DNA of 40,753 bases from Lentzea aerocolonigenes (GCF_000955955.1 NZ_JYJG01000226.1:1-40753); one strand, 5' to 3'; positions 15,759 through 24,811 are shown, counted from the first letter of the stretch. Numbers and translations: made by a program. Notes: generated by a model not told the origin, from the sequence alone.

Positions 15759-16604
15759 ATGATTCTGATCACCGGAGCCAACGGCGTCGTGGGACGCGCG
15801 GTGATGACGCTGCTGTCAGGGCAAGGCGCGGCCTTCACCCCGATCGGCCGCGCCCAGGGCGACCTGTTCCATCCACAGTGGATCGAGCCCGCGCTGGACG
15901 GGGTGGACGCGATCCAGATCAGCCCGCGAGCCACCGGTCCCGGCCTCGAGGAACTGCTGAGACTGGCGGTGAAGCAGGGCGTGCGGCGCGCGGTGCTGTT
16001 GTCGGCCACCACCGTCGAGCACCCGGCGGGAGAAAGGCGCTTCGCCGCGCAGTTCGCACGCGCCGAGGACCTCGTCACCCGCTCAGGTCTGGAGTGGACG
16101 GTCCTGCGCCTGGCCGACTTCGCCGCCAACGCACTGGCCTGGGCAGCGCAGCTCGAGGCGGGTGACGTGGTCCGCGGCGCGTACGGGAAGGCCGCCACGT
16201 CGCCGATCCACGAGACCGACATCGCGGCGGTGGCCGTGCAAGCCCTCCTGAGCGGTGCGCACGCCGGAGCGGTCCACACGCTGACGGGCCCGCAGTCGCT
16301 CGACCAGTACGAGAAGGTGCGGATCATCGGCTCGGCCGCGGGCAGGACGCTGTCGTTCCAGGAGCTCCCGCCAGAGCAGGTACGGCAGGCCATGCTCGCG
16401 CAGGGACTGCCGGAGGAGGTCCCCGCTCGCCTGCTCGGCTCGCTGGCGGACTACGCCGAACGACCCGGCCCCACCACCGGCACCGTGGAGGACCTGCTGG
16501 GCCGTCCCGCGCTCACCTTCGCCGACTGGGCCCGCGCCAACGCCCAGGCCTTCACCACCGGCCGAGCAGCAACGCCCCGCCACCCACCAGTGCCGCAACG
16601 CTGA
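15759..16604 (+). CDS. NAD(P)-binding NmrA-like reductase
   Basis: This 281-residue Rossmann-fold protein of the atypical SDR/NmrA group opens with MILITGANGVVGRAVMTLL (GxxGxxG-type dinucleotide site). It continues with LLSATTVEHPAG, EDLVTRSGLEWTVLRLADF and SPIHETDIAAVAVQALL, all usual in quinone-reductase-like or redox-sensing members. No substrate can be named. ATG 15759 has GAGAGGAA upstream and the frame upstream of it belongs to the SnoaL gene. Its last 53 bases overlap the convergent M50-like gene. Confidence 0.85.
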   Translation: MILITGANGVVGRAVMTLLSGQGAAFTPIGRAQGDLFHPQWIEPALDGVDAIQISPRATGPGLEELLRLAVKQGVRRAVLLSATTVEHPAGERRFAAQFARAEDLVTRSGLEWTVLRLADFAANALAWAAQLEAGDVVRGAYGKAATSPIHETDIAAVAVQALLSGAHAGAVHTLTGPQSLDQYEKVRIIGSAAGRTLSFQELPPEQVRQAMLAQGLPEEVPARLLGSLADYAERPGPTTGTVEDLLGRPALTFADWARANAQAFTTGRAATPRHPPVPQR

Positions 16605-17235
16605 CGACGCCGAAGAACGTCACCCACCCGAGCGCCGGCACCCCGGTCAGCCAGGCCAGCTGGTCGGCGTCCGACCGAGGTGCCTGCCGCCTCCACCGCT
16701 TGACCTGCAGTTCCCACACCGGCCGGACCCCGCCCAGCAGCAGGAACCAGGCGAACACGTACGCGGCCGTGTCCCGGACCTCGGCGGAGGCGTAGAAGGA
16801 CACGAAGAAGAACGCCCCGCCGGTGACGATGATCGAGAGCACGCCGAACACGTTGCGGATCATGATCAGCATCGCGGCCAGGAACACGATGCTGATCCAC
16901 AACATCAGCTGGATGTGCTCGTTGGTGATCAGGACAGCCGCCCCGAACCCCAGCAACGACGGCGCGATGTAGCCGGCCAGTGCGGTCAGCACCATGCCGG
17001 GCCCGCGGGGCTTCCCCCTGGACACGGTGAGCCCGGAAGTGTCCGAGTGCAGCTTGATCCCGCTCAACCGCCGCCCGCTGAGGACCGCGAGCAACGCGTG
17101 CCCGCCCTCGTGCGCGATGGTGATGACATTGCGGGTGACCCGCCAGATCCCGTGCAGCGCGACAGCCAGGAACGCGGCCAGCGCCGTTCCCCACGTGATC
17201 AGAACCTCATGAGTCAGCAGCTCGTCGGGAAGCAT
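16552..17235 (-). CDS. M50B-like membrane metallopeptidase
   Basis: This 227-residue integral membrane protein has a site-2-protease-like zinc motif, NVITIAHEGGHALLAVLSGR (HEGGH), at the end of the first helices. A glycine-rich loop (LTALAGYIAPSLLGFGAAVL) and four or five further hydrophobic segments follow. It fits the peptidase M50B-like family common in actinobacteria; substrates are unknown. ATG 17235 is preferred because the longer frame runs through the upstream hairpin. The ribosome binding site is weak. The 3' end overlaps the NmrA-like gene by 53 bases. Confidence 0.8.
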   Translation of the reverse strand: MLPDELLTHEVLITWGTALAAFLAVALHGIWRVTRNVITIAHEGGHALLAVLSGRRLSGIKLHSDTSGLTVSRGKPRGPGMVLTALAGYIAPSLLGFGAAVLITNEHIQLMLWISIVFLAAMLIMIRNVFGVLSIIVTGGAFFFVSFYASAEVRDTAAYVFAWFLLLGGVRPVWELQVKRWRRQAPRSDADQLAWLTGVPALGWVTFFGVVSVAALVGGGALLLGRW

Positions 17236-17252
17236 CGCAACATCGAAACAGA

Positions 17253-17289
17253 CGCGCCGTGAGAGCCGCATGTGGGCTCTCACGGCGCG
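17253..17289 (-). terminator. Strong hairpin terminator after the DUF4383 gene
   Basis: A perfect 15-bp stem (CGCGCCGTGAGAGCC at 17253-17267 pairing with 17275-17289) with a 7-base loop lies 36 bases past the DUF4383 stop, before the M50-like gene. Confidence 0.75.
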
Positions 17290-17324
17290 CCTGCGCCGGA
17301 CCAGGGGGGATCCGGCGGGGAGAC

Positions 17325-17954
17325 CTAGTGCTTGATCTTGTCCTGGCTCACGCGATCGGTCTTGGGATCGACCGCCGCCTGCTCGGTGGTGATCGGCTCG
17401 CGATGACGGACAGTCGGGTCCATCTCCTCGATCCGCGGCTCACGGGTGTTCTCGTCGCGAACCTCGTGCGAGTCGTCGAACGACGACCTCTGCTCCGGCA
17501 GCACCGGCTCCTCCTCCTCGATCAACCGCCGCCGCGCGGGAAGCACGGCCAGCAGCAGACCGAAGATCGCGAGCCCGAGGTGCAACCAGTTGTCGTTCGT
17601 GTTGAGCGCCAACGGGTTCCCGAACTCCGACGCCGGGTTCTGCGCCAGCACGCCGGTGATCATCAGCCCCCACACGAAAATGGCGCCGTACCCGAGGAAC
17701 AGCAGCCACCCGTACAGCCGGGCCATCCCGGACCCGAGAGCCATGAGCAGACCGAGCACGCCGACGACCACGTGCACCAGGTTGTGGAACGGGTTCACGG
17801 AGAACCCGAGCACGAACGAGTGGGTGGACCAGTCGCCCACCCCGGTGCGGGTGAATCCCACGACGCCGAACACGATGAACGCGATACCGGCCAGTCCGGC
17901 CAGAATCTGCACCGGCTGAAGACCGGCGACCTTGACAGTGACGCGGTGGGTCAT
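17325..17954 (-). CDS. DUF4383 membrane protein
   Basis: This 209-residue protein has four membrane helices (around 15-35, 57-77, 82-102 and 124-142) and a charged cytosolic tail of about 65 residues. Motifs such as NPFHNLVHVVVGVLGLLMAL, YGWLLFLGYGAIFVWGL and LNTNDNWLHLGLA fit DUF4383. Function is unknown. The promoter read upstream (17991-18016) is of SigF type, so it may be a stress-response membrane protein. ATG 17954 has GGAGGG upstream. Confidence 0.85.
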   Translation of the reverse strand: MTHRVTVKVAGLQPVQILAGLAGIAFIVFGVVGFTRTGVGDWSTHSFVLGFSVNPFHNLVHVVVGVLGLLMALGSGMARLYGWLLFLGYGAIFVWGLMITGVLAQNPASEFGNPLALNTNDNWLHLGLAIFGLLLAVLPARRRLIEEEEPVLPEQRSSFDDSHEVRDENTREPRIEEMDPTVRHREPITTEQAAVDPKTDRVSQDKIKH

Positions 17955-17990
17955 GACGCCCTCCAGGCTCCGTACTTGTCGCCCGGACGG

Positions 17991-18016
17991 CTACCCCGCG
18001 TCGACCACTGCCAAAC
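17991..18016 (-). promoter_or_regulatory. SigF-type promoter for the DUF4383 gene
   Basis: On the minus strand GTTT (18016-18013), a 16-base spacer and GGGTAG (17996-17991) fit the SigF consensus. The element lies inside the end of the upstream 104-residue gene; its last three bases are that gene's stop codon. The predicted start of transcription is about 30 bases before the DUF4383 ATG. Confidence 0.65.
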
Positions 18017-18305
18017 CGTCAGGCACGCCGTTCAGGGACACGTCGGGCATGCCGGTGCGCGGCACGACGACGTTGCGCTTGCCGATGTGGACCACGCGGG
18101 CGCGGGCCGGGTTGACCAGCACGGTCGTCTCGGCGTTCTGGTCGTTGTACGCGCGGACCTCGACCTGCGTGCCGCGCGCGGCAGCGTTGCGCAGAGCCGC
18201 GGCCAGCGTGTCCAGGTTCCACGGCTTGACCAGGCGGAACTGGAACTCGTCGACGTGCAGCACGGCCCAGAGCTCGAGGTCGGTAGGTGGATCGATCGGA
18301 TTCAC
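17991..18305 (-). CDS. Hypothetical protein (104 aa)
   Basis: This 104-residue protein has no recognised family. It begins with PTDLELWAVLHVDEFQFRLV and continues as a mixed alpha/beta pattern (LDTLAAALRNAAARGTQVEV, ARARVVHIGKRNVVVP). There is no signal peptide or membrane helix. GTG 18305 is supported by AGGGGGAGC upstream. It precedes the DUF4383 gene by 36 bases and contains that gene's promoter. The composition and good ribosome binding site argue for a real gene. Confidence 0.65.
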   Translation of the reverse strand: MNPIDPPTDLELWAVLHVDEFQFRLVKPWNLDTLAAALRNAAARGTQVEVRAYNDQNAETTVLVNPARARVVHIGKRNVVVPRTGMPDVSLNGVPDGLAVVDAG

Positions 18306-18511
18306 GGGCTGCTCCCCCTCAGGGAAATGGTGGGCTCCGGGACGCCGCGCCCACCGCTCGGCGCCCCGGAATTCTGGTACGGCATCTGACCTTCGGCGAA
18401 GGGGCGCGTGTTGGTTCTGCCGTCACAACACGGCCGCGTGGCGCCGGCGGTTCATCCCGTTGTCCGTCAAGGAGAACTCACACCGGTCCACCGGCACATC
18501 CAGAGCAATAC
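18306..18511. other. Intergenic region without recognisable gene
   Basis: About 200 bases lie between the 104-residue gene and the LuxR gene. Apart from the ribosome binding site of the former I see no terminator, repeat or convincing ORF. Confidence 0.5.
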
Positions 18512-19975
18512 CTAGGTTTGGTCGCGCGCGATCCGCGCCGCCTCGGACCGGTTGCCCGCGCCGAGCTTCGCCAGCACGTGCGACACGTGCAAGCCCACCG
18601 TCCGAACACTCAGAACCAGCTCGGCGGCGATTTCCTTGTTGGTGCGGCCCCACCCCAGCAACTCCAGCACGTCGCGCTCGCGGGGCGTCAACGTGCCCAG
18701 CTGCGGTTTGTCCTGATGCAGCAACGGAACGCGCCGTCTGCGCGCCTCGCGGTCGATCATCTTGGCCAACGGCAGCGCGCCGAGCCGGTGGGCCGCGCGG
18801 TCGGCGTGACGCAGCGCTTCCGGTTCGCCACAACGAGTTCGCGCATACGCCGCCTGGTACGGCATCTTCAGCCGATCCCACTCGAGAGCGATCTCCGCCC
18901 ACGAGTCCCGCCCGGCCTCCGCGAACGCGAGCCGCCGCCACACCTCGTCCTCCGGCCCCTGCGGTACGGGCAACCGGGCCAGCAGCTCGGCGACCGTCGC
19001 TTCCGGATCATCGAGCTTCGTGACCCGGCCACCCGCCGCCTGAAGATCCCGTGCCGCACCAAGACCCGCCGCGCACAGCCGCAGCACCTCGCCGCCGGTC
19101 AGCGCCTCCGGCAGGTCCAGAACCGTCTCCCTGCACAGTTCGACAGCGGTCCGGTACTGACCTTTCGCCCGTGCCGCAACGGCTCTGGTGTACGCGCACT
19201 GGGCGAGGAACAACGCGTCCTGCCCCTCGATGACCTTCTCGGCGCGCTCGATCAGGTCGTCGGCATCCCGTCCCCGCAACGCGGCAGCTTCCGCCTGGCA
19301 CAGCAGGATCCGCGCGGCCTTGTTGCCCGGAATCGCGTCCGGAACCTCCAGGGAGTCCAGTTCGTCCCACCGCCCGAGCGCGAGCAGGCTGGTCGAGACG
19401 TTGTACCGGATGACCGCCGAGAACGTCGGCGCGAGCCCCTGAATCCCCAGGCGTGTCAACGCTTCCCTGCCGATTCGCGCGTTTCGTTCGTGCTGCCCGG
19501 CAGTGGCGAGCACGAACGTCAGGTTCCCCACCGCACGAGTGAGCTCACGGATGCTGCCACTGCGATGCGCGGCCGTGCGCGCGTCCTCCAAAGTGGCGGT
19601 GCCGCGCGGCAAATCCCCCAGGAACGCCTCGCACACACCACGAACGCTCAACGCGTACGCCCGAATCTCATCGGACTGAGTGCCGACCGAGTCCGCGAGC
19701 TCCATCGCCGCGCGGTACTCCCCCTGCGACATCAGCCAGCTGGCCTCGGCCACCTCGATCCGCTGCACCATCGAGCCGGTGGCCAGTCCCTTGGCCTCCA
19801 GCAACGTCTCGTGCGCGGCCGCACGGTCACCGAGCACGAACTGGCAGTCCCACAACAGGTACAGCAGCTCGCAGCGGTCGCCGGGACCGGCGAGCGCCTT
19901 GCGCAGCTCCAGAGCCGCGTCCTCCGGCCTCCCCGCCCACCGCAGAGCCTTGGCCCGCTCAAGCGCTTCCCGCAC
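18512..19975 (-). CDS. LuxR-family regulator with TPR-like helices, no ATPase
   Basis: This 487-residue protein ends in a LuxR (GerE) helix-turn-helix: LGTLTPRERDVLELLGWGRT, then NKEIAAELVLSVRTVGLHVS and HVLAKLGAGNRSEAARIA. The preceding 400 residues are helical repeats of TPR type (for example EALERAKALRWAGRPEDAAL). The P-loop ATPase seen in the large LAL/MalT regulators is absent, so it resembles the C-terminal half of such proteins. GTG 19975 follows the stop of the DUF574 methyltransferase by 6 bases with AAGGGA as ribosome binding site, so the two are co-transcribed. Targets and ligand are unknown. Confidence 0.85.
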   Translation of the reverse strand: MREALERAKALRWAGRPEDAALELRKALAGPGDRCELLYLLWDCQFVLGDRAAAHETLLEAKGLATGSMVQRIEVAEASWLMSQGEYRAAMELADSVGTQSDEIRAYALSVRGVCEAFLGDLPRGTATLEDARTAAHRSGSIRELTRAVGNLTFVLATAGQHERNARIGREALTRLGIQGLAPTFSAVIRYNVSTSLLALGRWDELDSLEVPDAIPGNKAARILLCQAEAAALRGRDADDLIERAEKVIEGQDALFLAQCAYTRAVAARAKGQYRTAVELCRETVLDLPEALTGGEVLRLCAAGLGAARDLQAAGGRVTKLDDPEATVAELLARLPVPQGPEDEVWRRLAFAEAGRDSWAEIALEWDRLKMPYQAAYARTRCGEPEALRHADRAAHRLGALPLAKMIDREARRRRVPLLHQDKPQLGTLTPRERDVLELLGWGRTNKEIAAELVLSVRTVGLHVSHVLAKLGAGNRSEAARIARDQT

Positions 19976-19981
19976 GTTCCC

Positions 19982-20668
19982 TTAGGAGGCGCCGCGAACT
20001 CCCTGGATACGGCCCGGCTTGCGGCCGATGCCCGCGTAGGCCCCGGGAACGACGCACGGCGCCTCGATCGACAGCCCCTCCATGAGCTGCTCGACCGGCG
20101 CCGGATGTGACACCACCAGGAACCCTCCCGCCGGCAACGCGTGCCGATACCGGCGCACCACCCGCCCTGGCCCGGTGACGTCGTCCACGTATCTCAGGAC
20201 GTCGACCATCAGCACCGCGTACGGCTCGCGCAGGTCGAGATGCGACATCACGCCCGGATGCCTCAGCACCTGCTCGGGGCGGCGCAGGTCGGCCTCGACC
20301 GCGCACGTCCGCGGCTCACCGCGCAGCAGCCCGCGCGCGAACGCCACGGTGACCGGGTCCGAGTCCACGTAGACGACACGGGCGTCCGGCAACGTCTGGT
20401 GCGTCGCACCGCACGTCGGGATGCCCGAGCCGAGGTCGAGGAACTGCCTCACGCCGGCCGCCCAGCAGTGCCGGACGGCGTGCTTGAGGAACGCCCGGTG
20501 CGCTCGCGTCACGAGCGGCAGCTCCGGGTCGATCCGGACCGCCTGCTTGGCGAAGGCCCGGTCGGCGGCGTAGTTGTGCGCGCCGCCCAGATAGAAGTCA
20601 TGGATCCGCGCGGCGTTCGGCCGACGTACGTCGACCTCGTAGCGTGCGAAGGCGGGGACCGCAGCCAT
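19982..20668 (-). CDS. DUF574-type SAM-dependent methyltransferase
   Basis: This 228-residue protein of the SAM-dependent methyltransferase type DUF574 is frequent in actinomycetes. It has the family start VRRPNAARIHDFYLGGAHNY, the SAM-binding region FLDLGSGIPTCGATHQTLP with VVYVDSDPVTVAFARGLL, and ends in AYAGIGRK. Members are usually 265-280 residues; the segment between PAPVEQLMEGLSIEAP and AYAGIGRK seems shortened here. ATG 20668 is the conserved start; the frame upstream runs through the tRNA and is not coding. It forms an operon with the LuxR gene. Confidence 0.85.
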   Translation of the reverse strand: MAAVPAFARYEVDVRRPNAARIHDFYLGGAHNYAADRAFAKQAVRIDPELPLVTRAHRAFLKHAVRHCWAAGVRQFLDLGSGIPTCGATHQTLPDARVVYVDSDPVTVAFARGLLRGEPRTCAVEADLRRPEQVLRHPGVMSHLDLREPYAVLMVDVLRYVDDVTGPGRVVRRYRHALPAGGFLVVSHPAPVEQLMEGLSIEAPCVVPGAYAGIGRKPGRIQGVRGAS

Positions 20669-20755
20669 TCGCAGAGCGTAACTGGCGCCTAGACCATTCG
20701 GGCGAAGTTTTCGAAGATTCTTTGGGTCCGTCTGACATGGACCCGGTTGCGGGCG

Positions 20756-20784
20756 GGCCCGGTCCACCCCACACAGACCGGGCC
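20756..20784 (-). terminator. Hairpin following tRNA-Glu
   Basis: A perfect 9-bp stem (GGCCCGGTC at 20756-20764 pairing with 20776-20784) with an 11-base loop begins 3 bases after the tRNA 3' end on the minus strand. There is no T-run, so termination is a reasonable but unproven role. Confidence 0.55.
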
Positions 20785-20787
20785 ACG

Positions 20788-20859
20788 TAGCGCGTACGGG
20801 GATCGAACCCGTGTTTCCGGATTGAGAGTCCAGCGTCCTGACCACTAGACGAACACGCC
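20788..20859 (-). tRNA. tRNA-Glu (anticodon CTC)
   Basis: The minus strand folds as a 72-nt tRNA: acceptor GGCGTGT/ACGCGCT with a G1-U72 pair, D arm GTCTAGTGGTCAGGAC, anticodon stem CTGGA/TCCGG around loop CTCTCAA, and T arm ACGGG-TTCGATC-CCCGT. The anticodon CTC reads GAG. CCA is not encoded. A -10-like TATCAA (20871-20876) lies upstream at a suitable distance. Confidence 0.92.
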
Positions 20860-21003
20860 AAGGACGAGCATTGATACACAAATGCTCACAGAGATTAGAA
20901 GAAAGTGAACTAGCTGGTCACGGCTTTGATGGCGCTCCGGCCCATTCCTCTGCGGTAAACATGGAACAATGATGACCGACTCGCCGCACCGCTCGCAAAG
21001 GAA

Positions 21004-22368
21004 TTAATCGAGCCAGGTCAGCGCGAGCCACAGCGAGGCCCGCGCGTCGGCCGTCCCAAGATCACGACCGAGCAGCCGTTCGGCGTGCGAAATTCGGTGC
21101 CGAACGCTGTTGCGATGCACTCCGAGCACGGCCGCGGCGCGGTCCCAGCTGCCGTGCTGCCCCAGCCAGGCCCGCAGGGTGTCGACGAGTTCGGGGCGGC
21201 CGAGGAGGGGTGCGAGCTCGCGGCGGGCGAAGGCTCGGGCGGTTGTGGGGTCCACGAGAGAGGACAGGTCTGACGCGGGGAAGGCGGGCTCGCCGGTGGC
21301 TCGGGCGCGGGCGAGGAGGGCTGAGGCTTCGGCCGCCGCGTGGTCGATCGCGGAGGTGGAGATGGGGATCAGGGCTGGGGCGGGAGCTGGGATCGGCGAT
21401 GACACCCCGACCGGACCCGCCACCTCGAAGTTCGCCGGCACCAACGCCAGAAACTCCTCCCCCGCCTTCGACACCAGCGGCCCGTACCGCTGCGCCAGCA
21501 CGTCGTAGTCCGCCCGCGACTCCCCTGCCACCACCCGCCAAGGCCCAGGTCCCAGCACGTTCACCAGGCCGACGACCTGCGACCTCAACAGAGCCGAGGC
21601 AGCGAGCCGCGCGATCTGCCCGCGTTCGCTCTCCAGATCCCTGCGCAACAGTCCGAGCAACGCGAGCGCCACCGCGACGACAGCACGTTCGGCAGGAGAG
21701 AGCGGAGACGAGCGGCGCACCACGAGCACCGCGGACTCCACCGGATCGAGCGTCACGTGGTCTTCACCCACCTGGGCCGAAGCCGAACGAGGCCCAGTGC
21801 CCGACGCAACACGCGCCACGAGAGAGGCGAGTTCCTCAGGTGCGGAGGCGGCATCAACGAGATCAGCGCGGCAGTTCAGCACCACGGCGAGAGTGGTCAG
21901 CACGGACTCCACGGGCCGCACGCGCGTGGCGGCACGGGTCAGGGCGCGCTGGCTGTCCGCGAGCATCCGCTGCTCCCGCACGGCGATCTCCGCGAGCAAC
22001 GCCCCGAGCGCCTGCGACACCGCGAGGAACGGCGTCGACGGCGGCACCTCCAGCAGTGGCATCCCCTGCTCCGAACAGGCCTCCACCAGCGACGACGGCA
22101 CCGTCGGGAACTCCGGTTCGACGCCGAACCCGATCGCGGACACGCCCGACGACACCAGCCCCGCCACGTACGCGGGCACGTCGGACGGGAACCGCACACC
22201 GGCCGTGAGCAGCAGCTCCTCGCCGACCAGGTACGGCGTCGGGTCCTCGAGCTCGGACACGTGCGCCCACCGGATCGGCCTGTCCAGCGCGTCGGCTCCA
22301 CACAGGACGGTCAGCCCGAGATCGACTCGCGCGACAAGATCCTTCAGTGGGACGGTTTGCACAACCAT
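21004..22368 (-). CDS. PucR-family transcriptional regulator
   Basis: This is a 454-residue PucR-type regulator. The N-terminal purine-catabolism-regulator-like domain spans about residues 5-120 (VPLKDLVARVDLGLTVLCG, PYLVGEELLLTAGVRFP). A GGDEF-like CdaR middle region follows, and a C-terminal helix-turn-helix of the PucR type (DRAAAVLGVHRNSVRHRISH, ERLLGRDLG). PucR/CdaR proteins commonly control nitrogen and amino-acid catabolism. The gene is divergent from the transporter-ureohydrolase operon, its likely target. ATG 22368 is the family-like start; a GTG at 22395 would add nine residues. Neither has a strong ribosome binding site. An inverted repeat overlaps the ATG. Confidence 0.88.
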   Translation of the reverse strand: MVVQTVPLKDLVARVDLGLTVLCGADALDRPIRWAHVSELEDPTPYLVGEELLLTAGVRFPSDVPAYVAGLVSSGVSAIGFGVEPEFPTVPSSLVEACSEQGMPLLEVPPSTPFLAVSQALGALLAEIAVREQRMLADSQRALTRAATRVRPVESVLTTLAVVLNCRADLVDAASAPEELASLVARVASGTGPRSASAQVGEDHVTLDPVESAVLVVRRSSPLSPAERAVVAVALALLGLLRRDLESERGQIARLAASALLRSQVVGLVNVLGPGPWRVVAGESRADYDVLAQRYGPLVSKAGEEFLALVPANFEVAGPVGVSSPIPAPAPALIPISTSAIDHAAAEASALLARARATGEPAFPASDLSSLVDPTTARAFARRELAPLLGRPELVDTLRAWLGQHGSWDRAAAVLGVHRNSVRHRISHAERLLGRDLGTADARASLWLALTWLD

Positions 22369-22385
22369 GGTCCGACGATTGTGCA
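22358..22385. promoter_or_regulatory. Candidate PucR operator
   Basis: TGCACAA (22358-22364) and TTGTGCA (22379-22385) form a perfect 7-base inverted repeat with a 14-base gap. It straddles the pucR start codon in the divergent region, so it could serve autoregulation and control of the transporter operon. Confidence 0.45.
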
Positions 22386-22451
22386 GAACGACCACTTACC
22401 AGCGCCAGGACCGCGTTCCTACTGTGACCTGCAACCCAAGGAGGTCCGACA

Positions 22452-23876
22452 GTGGCTCTCGACTACGCGGTGATCGCCGCCTACGTGCTCGGCATGATCG
22501 GCATGGGCTGGTGGGGCATGCGCCGCGCCACCAGCAAGAGCGAGTACCTGGTCGCCGGACGCAGGCTCGGTTTCGGCATGTACTCCGGCACCATGTCGGC
22601 CGTCGTGCTCGGCGGCGCGTCGACCATCGGCGGTGTCGGGCTCGGCTACAAGTACGGCATCTCCGGCGCCTGGATGGTGTTCGCCATCGGCCTCGGAATC
22701 CTGTTGCTCTCCGCACTTTTCGCGCGCCGGATCGTCAAGTTGAAGGTCTACACCGTCTCGCAGATGCTCGACCTGCGCTACGGCGGCAACTCCAGCCTGA
22801 TCTCCGGTCTGGTGATGGCCGCGTACACACTGATGCTGACGGTCACGTCCACGATCGCCTACTCGACCATCTTCAACGTCCTCTTCGGACTGCCGAAGAG
22901 CGTCGGCGTGATCATCGGCGGCAGCATCGTGGTGCTGTACAGCGTTCTCGGCGGCATGTGGTCGATCACGCTGACCGACATCGTGCAGTTCGTGGTGAAG
23001 ACGATCGGCATCCTGTTCCTGCTGCTGCCGATCAGCCTGGCCACCGCGGGTGGGTTCGACGGCATCCAGCAGCGCCTGAACGACCCGGCGGTGTTCGACG
23101 TCGGCAACATCGGCGTGAGCACGATCATCACGTACCTGCTGATCTACGTCTTCGGCCTGCTGATCGGCCAGGACATCTGGCAGCGCGTGTTCACCGCGAA
23201 GTCGCCGGAGGTCGCGACCTGGGGTGGCATCACGTCCGGCCTGTACTGCCTCGTCTACGCGGTGGCCGGTGCTGTGATCGGTCTCGCGGGCAAGGCGCTG
23301 TACCCGAACATCGCGAACAAGGACGAGGCGTTCGCGACGATCGTGGAGAACCTGCTGCCGACCGGTGTCCGCGGGCTGGTGCTCGCCGCCGCGCTGGCCG
23401 CGATGATGTCGACGTCGTCCGGTGCGCTCATCGCGTGCGCCACGGTGGCGTCCAACGACATCTGGCGCCGCAGGACCGACTCGGACGTGCACAACAACCG
23501 GATGTTCACTTTGGCCATTGGCGTTGTGGCCATTGGCATCGCGGTGGCGTTGAACGACGTCGTGGCCGCGTTGACCGTCGCCTACAACATCCTCGTCGGC
23601 GGCCTGCTGGTCGCGATCATCGGCGGCCTGGTGTGGAAGCGCGGCACGCGTGCCGGTGCCATGGTGTCGATGGCGCTCGGTTCGCTGACCGCGATCGGGT
23701 TCATGGTGTTCGTCGACGTGTACGCCAACGAAGCCATCTACTACAGCCTCGGCGCGTCGCTCGTGACGTACGTGGCCGTCAGCCTGGCCACCCCGGCCAC
23801 GGATCCCGCTGTGCTGGCTCAGTGGGACCGCCGGGTGGCGGGTGAAGCAAGCGAAGAGGAACTGGTGAACGCATGA
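22452..23876 (+). CDS. Sodium:solute symporter (SSS family)
   Basis: This 474-residue membrane protein with about 13 hydrophobic helices has family features visible at the N-terminus ([20 protein letters not shown], then [20 protein letters not shown]), in the middle ([20 protein letters not shown]) and in [20 protein letters not shown]. It is likely sodium-coupled uptake of a solute used by the following enzymes; arginine or a guanidino compound is the inference. GTG 22452 has AAGGAGG seven bases upstream. Its stop overlaps the ureohydrolase ATG (ATGA). Confidence 0.88.
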   Translation: MALDYAVIAAYVLGMIGMGWWGMRRATSKSEYLVAGRRLGFGMYSGTMSAVVLGGASTIGGVGLGYKYGISGAWMVFAIGLGILLLSALFARRIVKLKVYTVSQMLDLRYGGNSSLISGLVMAAYTLMLTVTSTIAYSTIFNVLFGLPKSVGVIIGGSIVVLYSVLGGMWSITLTDIVQFVVKTIGILFLLLPISLATAGGFDGIQQRLNDPAVFDVGNIGVSTIITYLLIYVFGLLIGQDIWQRVFTAKSPEVATWGGITSGLYCLVYAVAGAVIGLAGKALYPNIANKDEAFATIVENLLPTGVRGLVLAAALAAMMSTSSGALIACATVASNDIWRRRTDSDVHNNRMFTLAIGVVAIGIAVALNDVVAALTVAYNILVGGLLVAIIGGLVWKRGTRAGAMVSMALGSLTAIGFMVFVDVYANEAIYYSLGASLVTYVAVSLATPATDPAVLAQWDRRVAGEASEEELVNA

Positions 23877-24811
23877 TCGGCCCCGTCGACTCCTCGAAGA
23901 TCCCGCGTTACGCGGGACCGGCGACCTTCGCCCGGCTGCCGCGCCTGGACCAGGTGGCGCACGCGGACGTCGCCGTGGTGGGAGTCCCGTTCGACACCGG
24001 CGTCTCGTACCGGCCGGGGGCGCGGTTCGCGCCCTCGGCGGTGCGGGAGGCCTCCCGGCTGCTGCGCCCGTACAACCCCGGGCTGGACGTGTCGCCGTTC
24101 GAGCGCGTCCAGGTCGCGGACGGCGGGGACATCGCGGTCAACCCGTTCCACATCGGCGAGGCGATCGAGACGATCGAACAGGCTGCGGCTGATCTGCAGG
24201 CCGAGGGGACGAAGCTGGTCACGATCGGCGGTGACCACACGATCGCGCTGCCGTTGCTGCGCGCGGTGTCGCGGATCCACGGGCCGGTGGCGTTGCTGCA
24301 CTTCGACGCGCACCTCGACACGTGGGACACGTACTTCGGCGAGCCGTACACGCACGGGACGCCGTTCCGGCGCGCGGTCGAGGACGGGATCCTGGACACC
24401 GAGGCGATCTCGCACGTCGGCACGCGGGGACCGTTGTACGGCAAGAAGGATCTCGAGGACGACCGGCGGCTCGGGTTCGGGATCGTCACGTCGTCCGACG
24501 TGATGCGGCGCGGTGTCGACGAGACGGTTGACGCTCTGCGGCAACGGATCGGGTCGCGGCCGTTGTACGTGTCGATCGACATCGACGTGCTGGATCCTGC
24601 TCATGCGCCTGGGACTGGCACGCCCGAGGCCGGCGGGATGACCTCGCGGGAGCTGCTGGAGATCGTTCGCGGGCTGCGGGGGCTGAACCTCGTGGGCGCG
24701 GACGTGGTTGAAGTGGCGCCTGCTTACGACCACGCTGACATCACGTCGGTCGCGGCATCGCATGTGGCGTATGACTTGGTGAGTCTGTTGGCGCTCAAGG
24801 AGGGGCAGTGA
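23873..24811 (+). CDS. speB: Ureohydrolase (agmatinase/guanidinobutyrase family)
   Basis: This 312-residue binuclear manganese ureohydrolase has every metal-ligand motif: [23 protein letters not shown] and [20 protein letters not shown]. It hydrolyses a guanidino group to urea and an amine. By sequence alone agmatinase, guanidinobutyrase and guanidinopropionase cannot be told apart. The neighbours (a 2-oxoacid decarboxylase-like TPP enzyme and an aldehyde dehydrogenase) favour 4-guanidinobutyrate, giving GABA and urea. Start and stop overlap the flanking genes by four bases each (ATGA, GTGA), so dosage is tightly coupled. Confidence 0.9.
   Translation: MIGPVDSSKIPRYAGPATFARLPRLDQVAHADVAVVGVPFDTGVSYRPGARFAPSAVREASRLLRPYNPGLDVSPFERVQVADGGDIAVNPFHIGEAIETIEQAAADLQAEGTKLVTIGGDHTIALPLLRAVSRIHGPVALLHFDAHLDTWDTYFGEPYTHGTPFRRAVEDGILDTEAISHVGTRGPLYGKKDLEDDRRLGFGIVTSSDVMRRGVDETVDALRQRIGSRPLYVSIDIDVLDPAHAPGTGTPEAGGMTSRELLEIVRGLRGLNLVGADVVEVAPAYDHADITSVAASHVAYDLVSLLALKEGQ

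Noticed and set aside
21797..23845. 682-codon plus-strand ORF over pucR and the transporter
   Set aside because: It runs through two real genes in the wrong frame; arginine and histidine content is extreme and it has no motif.
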